Of a DNA stretch of 6,689 nucleotides, positions 1-5,088 are shown piece after piece. Every line of letters begins with the position of its first letter. Positions within the stretch are counted from its first letter, which is position 1. Location of the stretch: positions 1 through 6,689 of the forward strand of contig JALHET010000110.1 of NCBI GenBank assembly GCA_022839525.1. The letters run 5' to 3'. This stretch comes from Lentisphaerota bacterium (GTDB taxonomy: Bacteria > Verrucomicrobiota > Kiritimatiellia > RFP12 > UBA1067). The translations under genes and the position numbers were made by a program. The notes under the pieces are model-generated. The model saw only the letters and a list, made by a program, of their open reading frames with translations. It made no database searches and was not told the DNA's origin.

Positions 1-972
1 CGTCAATTGTTCAAGAATACGTTGCAGGCCGTTGCGGTGTGCGGAACCGGTGCGGCGATACTCCCGGCATGCGCCTCCGTCCTGCCACGGCCTCAGCCCA
101 GTCTCAGGCTCGGCATTTCCACGCTCGGGTTTACCGGCCATACCAACGCGGATCTCGCGAAAGAGCTGGCTGGCGCGGGGTTCAACCTGATCCAGTTGTT
201 TTTCACCCAGACCGACAGCAAATTCTGGCGCTACAATAACCGCACGGATGTCTCCAGCCTGACGCCTGCACGGTGCCGTGAGATCGCGTCCACGTACCGC
301 GACGCGGGACACACTCTCCACAGCCTCGGCGTCTACGCCAACCTCATTCATCCCGACGATGCCGAGCTCACGGCGAATCTCGCCAACTTCGAAGCCATGA
401 TGGAAATCGGCGGGCACATGGGTGTGCGGACGTTCGTTACCGAATCCGGCCACTTCCGTGACCCGAAAGCCCCTGCGTCGGGGATGCCGCTGGAGTTTCA
501 GGGCGCGGTGTGGACGCGTATGGTGGGAACGGTGCGGACGTTGTCCGGCCTGGCGGCGAAGCACGACGCGAAAATTTTGCTGGAGCCTTCTTTCCTGAGC
601 TTCTTCGCGACGTCGTCACGGGTGCGCAGGTTTATCGAGGAGGTGGACTCGCCGCGTGTCCGTGTCCTGCTCGACCCGGCGAACATCTTGGAACTGGACG
701 ATTTGGACGAGATGTTCCGTCAACTCGCCCCATGGATCGACTGCCTGCACGCGAAAGACCGCAAGTATCACACCGACCGCGGGGTGGCGGCAGGCAAGGG
801 AGATATCGACTACCGGCGGTTCGTCACACTGGCCGCGAAGCATACGCCAGCCGCGCCGCTGATTTTCGAATACGTGGGGGCAAAGGATTACCTTGACGCG
901 CTTGCCCACTTGCGCGGCGCCATGCGGGATGCCGGCATCAAGGAGGCGGTTTGCGGCGGCTCCAAACACTAA
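1..972 (+). CDS. Tat-type exported sugar phosphate isomerase/epimerase-like protein (5' partial)
   Basis: TIM-barrel protein of the xylose-isomerase-like (AP endonuclease 2) superfamily, which binds a divalent metal and isomerises or epimerises sugars or related polyols; the substrate here is unknown. The frame is open to the left edge. The first codons read R-Q-L-F-K-N followed by a hydrophobic stretch, which fits the tail of a twin-arginine signal, so the true start is upstream and the TTG at 7 is not the start. L-P-A-C at about nt 61-72 could be a lipobox, though proline there is unusual. Counting Leu at nt 7 as residue 1, the barrel starts at LRLGIST (33-39). Likely metal ligands are Glu193 (ILLEPS), Asp223 (LLDPAN), His248 (CLHAKD) and Glu288 (IFEYVG), the E/D/H/E set usual in the superfamily. 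The C-terminus looks complete. It probably forms an operon with the truncated gene 23 nt downstream. Family assignment is firm; specificity is not. Confidence 0.87.
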   Translation, partial: RQLFKNTLQAVAVCGTGAAILPACASVLPRPQPSLRLGISTLGFTGHTNADLAKELAGAGFNLIQLFFTQTDSKFWRYNNRTDVSSLTPARCREIASTYRDAGHTLHSLGVYANLIHPDDAELTANLANFEAMMEIGGHMGVRTFVTESGHFRDPKAPASGMPLEFQGAVWTRMVGTVRTLSGLAAKHDAKILLEPSFLSFFATSSRVRRFIEEVDSPRVRVLLDPANILELDDLDEMFRQLAPWIDCLHAKDRKYHTDRGVAAGKGDIDYRRFVTLAAKHTPAAPLIFEYVGAKDYLDALAHLRGAMRDAGIKEAVCGGSKH

Positions 973-995
973 CGGTCGCCTAACACGGAGCGCAT

Positions 996-1169
996 ATGAA
1001 ACAGGTATGGATTCTCGCATTCGGTATGCTCGTCACTTCCGTTACGGGTGCGGTTGCAGCCGACACCCCCGCCGCATTCCGGGCAGGCGCGGCAAAAGCC
1101 AACATCACGCCGCCCTTGGGGATGAACCCCGGATTGGATGAGTCGTCGTTTTTTTCGGTCAGCTTTTGA
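996..1169 (+). pseudogene. Truncated neutral/alkaline ceramidase-type secreted protein (N-terminal remnant)
   Basis: The 57-codon frame begins with a clear signal peptide (MKQVWILAFG..., probable cleavage after AVAA at residues 19-22). It continues FRAGAAKANITPPLGM, which closely matches the start of the neutral/alkaline non-lysosomal ceramidase N-terminal domain (A-G-x-A-K-x-[DN]-I-T-P-P-x-G) found in many exported PVC proteins. Those proteins usually run to 400 residues or more. Here family-like sequence stops after about residue 46 (near nt 1133), and an unrelated tail (DESSFFSVSF) leads to TGA at 1167-1169. No other frame between 1134 and the response regulator resumes the domain, so this is not a simple frameshift. 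GGAG at 987-990, five bases before ATG, is a plausible ribosome binding site. The gene follows the isomerase-like gene by 23 nt, suggesting cotranscription. It is a deletion or rearrangement remnant, or an assembly join; a deliberately short exported peptide is less likely. Confidence 0.7.
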
Positions 1170-1205
1170 ACGAAACACGACGGTCGCTGGAGGGGTCAAA
1201 GCATC

Positions 1206-1212
1206 AGGAGGA
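1206..1212 (+). promoter_or_regulatory. Ribosome binding site of the response regulator
   Basis: AGGAGGA lies six bases before the ATG at 1219. It fixes the start there rather than at the in-frame ATG at 1138, which has no comparable site and would add a 27-residue tail absent from CheY-like proteins. Confidence 0.88.
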
Positions 1213-1218
1213 ATCGGT

Positions 1219-1590
1219 ATGGCTAAGCTTCTGATTGTTGATGACGACCCGGGAGTCCTGTATTTTATTCAAAACATGTTTCAGGCGAACGGGTACGAGG
1301 TCGTGATCGCGCGGAACGGTGAGGAAGCGATTGAATCAGTCAAAACAGACATGGTTGATCTTGTCGTCACCGATTTGCGCATGCCGCGGATGGACGGCAT
1401 GGAACTGCTTCGCGAGTTGAAGAGCGCACTCGCGCCTTCATTACCCGTCATCATGCTCACGGCGTATACCTCAGACGAGACCGCCCTCGAGGCGAAGAAA
1501 TTGGGCGCGTTCGCCTATATGGCCAAGCCGTTCGATGTGGCCGCACTGCTTGATGTCGTCAAGCGGGCACTATCCGCCGAAGAAAAATGA
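1219..1590 (+). CDS. Single-domain CheY-like response regulator
   Basis: A 123-residue stand-alone receiver domain, cytoplasmic, that accepts a phosphoryl group from a histidine kinase and signals through a conformational change; there is no output domain. All hallmark residues are visible: acidic pocket Asp8/Asp9 (LLIVDDD), phospho-acceptor Asp52 (VVTDLRMPRMDG), switch Thr81 (IMLTAY), aromatic switch Tyr100 and Lys103 followed by Pro (AYMAKPF). Length matches a complete receiver, from beta1 to a final alpha5 (VVKRALSAEEK). The start at 1219 is chosen for its AGGAGGA site and because beta1 begins at residue 3. No kinase, phosphatase or chemotaxis gene is in the window, so partner and pathway cannot be stated. 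Its upstream sequence begins at the ceramidase break point, so its original promoter may have been lost or replaced. It converges on the large hydrolase gene with 39 nt between stop codons; no clear terminator is visible there. Confidence 0.94.
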   Translation: MAKLLIVDDDPGVLYFIQNMFQANGYEVVIARNGEEAIESVKTDMVDLVVTDLRMPRMDGMELLRELKSALAPSLPVIMLTAYTSDETALEAKKLGAFAYMAKPFDVAALLDVVKRALSAEEK

Positions 1591-1629
1591 GCGGGGACGG
1601 GCAGGCTCTCCCTTTGAGGCTGTCGTCTC

Positions 1630-4566
1630 TCACAGGGGAGCCCCTTCGGCTGACACGGTGACCTGCACCCGGGTGCTGACCTTGTCGGCCGTTTGGGCGG
1701 AGAAGGACAGCTCGTTTGCGCCGCTCTTGAGAACCGGCACGTTACCCCCCGGAACGACTTCCTGAATCACTTTGCCGGCCGGGCTGTAGAGCTTGCAGTC
1801 AACGGCGGACTTGAGTTCCAGGAACATGCCCGTATCCATCGTGACGGGGAAGGTGATCTTCTGGCCATTGACCGCGACGGACGGGTTTTCAATTTTGACC
1901 GGTGCCGCCGGAACCGCCTTCAGCGGGCCGATCAGGCAGCGCACCTTCTTGTTTGCGGGAAGGTTGTTGACCCAAACCTGAACTTCCTTCACATCCGCAT
2001 AATTGACAACGCCGATATGGTTGTCGTAGACATAGTATTTTGAGAGGACGGGCCATTTGTAATCGGTGATGCGTGTCGATTCCGGCTCGATGAACGTGAA
2101 ATATTTCCAGCCGGTGAAATCAATTTTCACGTAATGGCTGCTTTGATTCAAAGCCATCCCGGCTCCGCCGCTGTAGAGTTTGAAGTCGACGAGTTCGCCG
2201 TTGCCGTCGCCGTTGATCCAGACACCCAACGCAGTCTTGTTGCCCAGGTTCAGGGCCGGTCCGCACACCCTCGTCAGGCAGCCCCAGGTTGCCTTCTGAG
2301 CCGATTCGCCTGTGCTCGACGCGGTGAGTTCTATGGCGCTTTCGCCCGTTGCCGGCACTTTGGCGTCAGACGTTTTCAGCCCGCAATCCACGCCGGGAGC
2401 CGTCCGGGCTTTCTTGAACTGTCCGGCCGTTACGGGATCAAGCAGCACGTGGGCCTGCTGCGGATTGCCAGAAGCGTCGGATGACATGAGCGCCTCTAAG
2501 CGCAGTTTGACCGGCTGAGCCGTAAAATCGTTGTCGAGCAACCAGTGGGCGCTTGGGTGATCGAGTCCTTCTACTTTGTGTTTTTTATAGAAGACCGGTT
2601 TGAATTTCCATTTGCCCCCGTCTTCTTGGAAGAGGGTGAACTCCTTGCCCGGAACACGAAGTTGGGCACAGACCTCTTCGCTGAAATAATTCTGGTGACG
2701 CAGTTCTTCGTACTGGCGGATCATTCCGATGAAGTCCCGGAAGAGCGGGTGGGTCTCCTGAAACTTCGCGTCGACAGCGTTGAGCAGGGAAAGCCCCGCG
2801 TTGTTGCCGATCAGCTTGCAGCAGACATATTCCATGTCGTCAAGGAACATCGCGTCATGTTTCGGGGATCTCCAGGGGTTGAACCGCCACCAGCCCAACT
2901 GGAGCGGCAGATAAAGGCCGAGATCTTTCATTGACCCGAATTTTTCGATCTCGGGCCAATAGCCGCCCCAGCTTCCGTGCTGGTACTCCTCGCCCGCTTT
3001 CATCGAGGCGATGCGGATATCCATGAAGCGTTTGTATCCGCGCGTAACCATATCCCAGGCCTGATAACGGCTGCGGTAATGCCACCAGTGGTGGATCATG
3101 CCCGCGTACTCAAGCCCGACCGGCTTTTTGAGGTTCCGCATCAGCTCGAACACGAATTTGTCGCCGTAGTACCAGTAGTTCTCCTTGCCCCACATGTACT
3201 GCAGCCCTTCGATCGCGTCAAGGTAGATGCCGTCAAATCCGCACTCATCCACGATTTCCGCTGTGCGCCGGGCCACTTCGTCGAACAAGGCCGAATGGGG
3301 TTCCGGTATGTACAGGCCGTTCCAGAACGTCTTGAGGATGCCGACACGGGCGCCGGTCTGGTGGGCTGCGGTTTTTGTTCCGTGGAACCCACGTTTGCAT
3401 CCCGTGAAGGTGTAGGGTGCCTCCCGTGTCACATCGGTGAACTCAATGATTTCGTCCCCGATGCGGAGCGTCCGGTTGCTGGTCTCCATGTAGCCTTTCG
3501 GGATGGAAACCCCTTGGGTCGACTCCTTGACGACAATTTCCGTCGCTTTTTCATCCAGGGGCGCGGCAAGCGTGAACGTGGACACCAGGTCAAGGTCGGG
3601 GTGCGGAACCGGCGTGACATATCTCGAGTTCCGGCTGATATAGCAGGTGTAGGTGTGGAGGATGGAGGAGATCCCCGCCTTGTGCAGTTTGTCGACGATT
3701 TTTTTGTACGTCTTCCAGCCTTCGGGGAATTTTTTCGGATCGAGATCAAAACTGCCGAAATCGAAAAAACTGCTCGCACCGCCGTGATTGTCGATTTGAT
3801 TGAACCCCAGGGACTTGCAATATTTTATCCACTGGTCTACGGTTTCCTCGGTAAGATTCCCGTAATTCATGAGGTAGGAGCCGTAGCCCTCCTTGGCGCC
3901 GAGTGCCCAGGCGCCGCCCTGGTCGCAGAACGGGATATCGGGTGCGGCTTTCGTCATGACGTCACGGATCACGGGCAGGATCTGCTTCTGCGGAACGCCG
4001 ATCACCGCGGCACGGGCGTTTTTGAATCCGAACCGCTGGTAACAGGCTGCCCCAAGCTCGCGATGCAACGCCGGAAGCTCGTCGACGCGCGTGTGCAAAT
4101 TGAGCGAAAGCGAACAGGCCGCAAACGGTTCGGTCGGGAGAGCGTCGAGCGTCAACGGCACATTGACAAATGTGAACGAATCGGGCGCTCCGGTCACATC
4201 GGCCACCTCGAAAATCAGGCGGGTCTTCTCGTTTTTCACCAGGACAGACGCGGTCACGCCCGCTTCCGCAAATGTCAGGCGGAGCGTGCGGTTGTCAAAG
4301 GTGACCGACGTGGGAACGTATGCCTTTGTCCCTTTGGTCACGGATGCGCAGTAGGCTTTTTCCCCCGCGGCGGGCTTGAGGTAATTCTTTTTCTGCGCCA
4401 AATCGGTGAACGCGATGTTTTTCCCCGACGGGCTGATCTCGTAGCAGAATGTGTCGCACGTCAAAACGATAGGGTTCCCGGCCGCAAAAAACCCGCCGGT
4501 TAACGTGATCCCCAAAACGGCAAAAGCATAGAACCCCGCCTTGCACTTCAGTCCGCATACTTGCAT
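1630..4566 (-). CDS. Secreted multidomain TIM-barrel glycosidase-like protein
   Basis: 978 residues; I do not recognise a named glycoside hydrolase family. Layout: signal peptide (1-30, hydrophobic GFYAFAVLGITLTGGFFAA); beta-rich N-terminal domain (about 31-210); TIM-barrel-like core from GYGSYLMNYG (227-236) to about 625, split by a beta-rich insert (about 335-410); beta region with an Asp-rich jelly-roll-like stretch (about 725-885, possibly carbohydrate binding); final beta-sandwich (about 888-973). Candidate active-site acids are Asp450 and Glu453 in GFDGIYLDAIEG, Asp259 in NQIDNHGG and Glu486 in GLEYAG. The D-G-I-Y-L-D strand is typical of retaining TIM-barrel glycosidases. Many aromatics (YWYYGDK, HHWWHY, LGWWRFNPW) fit a sugar-binding cleft. 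ATG at 4566 is chosen because GGGGAGG lies five bases upstream and the signal peptide starts there; extension to 4707 would read through that site and the promoter. Export and hydrolase-like fold are well supported; polysaccharide degradation is inference. Confidence 0.85.
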   Translation of the reverse strand: MQVCGLKCKAGFYAFAVLGITLTGGFFAAGNPIVLTCDTFCYEISPSGKNIAFTDLAQKKNYLKPAAGEKAYCASVTKGTKAYVPTSVTFDNRTLRLTFAEAGVTASVLVKNEKTRLIFEVADVTGAPDSFTFVNVPLTLDALPTEPFAACSLSLNLHTRVDELPALHRELGAACYQRFGFKNARAAVIGVPQKQILPVIRDVMTKAAPDIPFCDQGGAWALGAKEGYGSYLMNYGNLTEETVDQWIKYCKSLGFNQIDNHGGASSFFDFGSFDLDPKKFPEGWKTYKKIVDKLHKAGISSILHTYTCYISRNSRYVTPVPHPDLDLVSTFTLAAPLDEKATEIVVKESTQGVSIPKGYMETSNRTLRIGDEIIEFTDVTREAPYTFTGCKRGFHGTKTAAHQTGARVGILKTFWNGLYIPEPHSALFDEVARRTAEIVDECGFDGIYLDAIEGLQYMWGKENYWYYGDKFVFELMRNLKKPVGLEYAGMIHHWWHYRSRYQAWDMVTRGYKRFMDIRIASMKAGEEYQHGSWGGYWPEIEKFGSMKDLGLYLPLQLGWWRFNPWRSPKHDAMFLDDMEYVCCKLIGNNAGLSLLNAVDAKFQETHPLFRDFIGMIRQYEELRHQNYFSEEVCAQLRVPGKEFTLFQEDGGKWKFKPVFYKKHKVEGLDHPSAHWLLDNDFTAQPVKLRLEALMSSDASGNPQQAHVLLDPVTAGQFKKARTAPGVDCGLKTSDAKVPATGESAIELTASSTGESAQKATWGCLTRVCGPALNLGNKTALGVWINGDGNGELVDFKLYSGGAGMALNQSSHYVKIDFTGWKYFTFIEPESTRITDYKWPVLSKYYVYDNHIGVVNYADVKEVQVWVNNLPANKKVRCLIGPLKAVPAAPVKIENPSVAVNGQKITFPVTMDTGMFLELKSAVDCKLYSPAGKVIQEVVPGGNVPVLKSGANELSFSAQTADKVSTRVQVTVSAEGAPL

Positions 4567-4571
4567 AAAAA

Positions 4572-4578
4572 CCTCCCC
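4572..4578 (-). promoter_or_regulatory. Ribosome binding site of the large hydrolase gene
   Basis: On the minus strand GGGGAGG is followed by five T residues and then ATG (4566-4564). The position, just ahead of a signal peptide, makes this the start rather than the upstream in-frame ATG at 4707. Confidence 0.85.
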
Positions 4579-4607
4579 GTGTGTCTGTTCTCCATCGTGT
4601 TCCAATA

Positions 4608-4637
4608 AACATAACGAAAGGTGGCGCAACATGTCAA
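4608..4637 (-). promoter_or_regulatory. Candidate sigma-70-type promoter of the large hydrolase gene
   Basis: On the minus strand a perfect TTGACA (4637-4632) is followed after 18 bases by TATGTT (4613-4608), four of six matches to TATAAT. A start near 4601 would give a leader of about 35 nt containing the GGGGAGG site. The reading is by eye, and PVC promoter consensus is not well defined. Confidence 0.45.
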
Positions 4638-4975
4638 TGAAGATCAAAGAGAAAACGCGAAGTCGCGAAGTGCAAAATGAAACGCACGATTTCCGCACCC
4701 CTGTCACTAACCGATTACAGAGAAAAGAGACGCCGAACAGGTTTTTTTCTTTTAGGGCTGTTTGCTTTCAAACGGGGTGCACGAACTTTGCTAGGAACAA
4801 AAATCTGCCCTCCGTCTATGCTGCATGCTCATGGACAACTCTGCACCGAAGAAGGTGCCCTCGCCAAGACCGGGTACGCGAAGAGTGCGGACGACATCGA
4901 TACCGTCTGCCGCCCGCTCGATTATCCGCTGACAGTGTTTAGGACGTTTGTGCTAAAGAATGAGACTTCTGTCAC
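4638..4975. other. Intergenic stretch without a convincing gene
   Basis: These 338 bases lie between the two divergent promoters. Open frames exist on the plus strand (for example 4677-5003, 108 codons), but none has a ribosome binding site or a recognisable protein. The left part (about 4640-4815) is AT-richer, with a T-run near 4742-4751, and looks non-coding. From about 4821 to 4935, in the frame of 4677, codons become GC-rich at third positions and read GQLCTEEGALAKTGYAKS and onward, which looks protein-like but has no start, no conserved motif I can name and no proper end. It could be a decayed coding fragment or chance. I see no tRNA, repeat array or transposon end here. Confidence 0.5.
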
Positions 4976-5004
4976 TAGACGGAAACCAGACAGGACGCTA
5001 TAGT
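4976..5004 (+). promoter_or_regulatory. Weak candidate promoter of the beta-helix gene
   Basis: TAGACG (4976-4981, four of six to TTGACA) is followed after 17 bases by TATAGT (4999-5004, five of six to TATAAT). A start near 5011 would leave a leader of about 78 nt before ATG 5089. The -35 match is weak, and other boxes such as TAATCT at 5021-5026 are possible. Confidence 0.28.
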
Positions 5005-5077
5005 AGAAGCCGTCTTGAGATAATCTACTTTCAGGGCCCGTCAAACTTCGTCACCGTCAAGTTCCGGTAAACTAAGC

Positions 5078-5083
5078 AGGAGG
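5078..5083 (+). promoter_or_regulatory. Ribosome binding site of the beta-helix gene
   Basis: AGGAGG, five bases before the ATG at 5089, directly precedes a signal peptide and sets the start of the right-hand gene. Confidence 0.88.
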
Positions 5084-5088
5084 TCTTC

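Noticed and set aside
1144..1182. Inverted pair CGTCGT / ACGACG flanking the T-run near the ceramidase break point
   Set aside because: A 6-bp arm with a 27-base loop is expected by chance; no target duplication or transposase points to an insertion element end.
1138..1218. Earlier in-frame start for the response regulator at 1138
   Set aside because: It would add 27 non-conserved residues; the AGGAGGA site at 1206-1212 and the canonical beta1 start both favour 1219.
1591..1660. Possible bidirectional terminator between the convergent genes
   Set aside because: Only 4-bp stems (for example AGCC/GGCT around 1637-1649) are visible and no T-run follows them.
2977..4503. 508-codon open frame on the plus strand
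   Set aside because: It lies entirely antisense to the large hydrolase gene, has no ribosome binding site or recognisable domain, and its composition is that of a reverse-complement shadow of GC-rich codons.
4567..4707. Earlier in-frame start for the large hydrolase at 4707
   Set aside because: The extension would put the ribosome binding site, the best promoter candidate and 47 odd residues ahead of an obvious signal peptide.
4821..4935. Faint resemblance of the G-x-L-x-x-x-G-Y-A segment to the start of DUF2804-type proteins
   Set aside because: The match is limited to a few common residues and the conserved residues that should follow are absent, so no family name is given.
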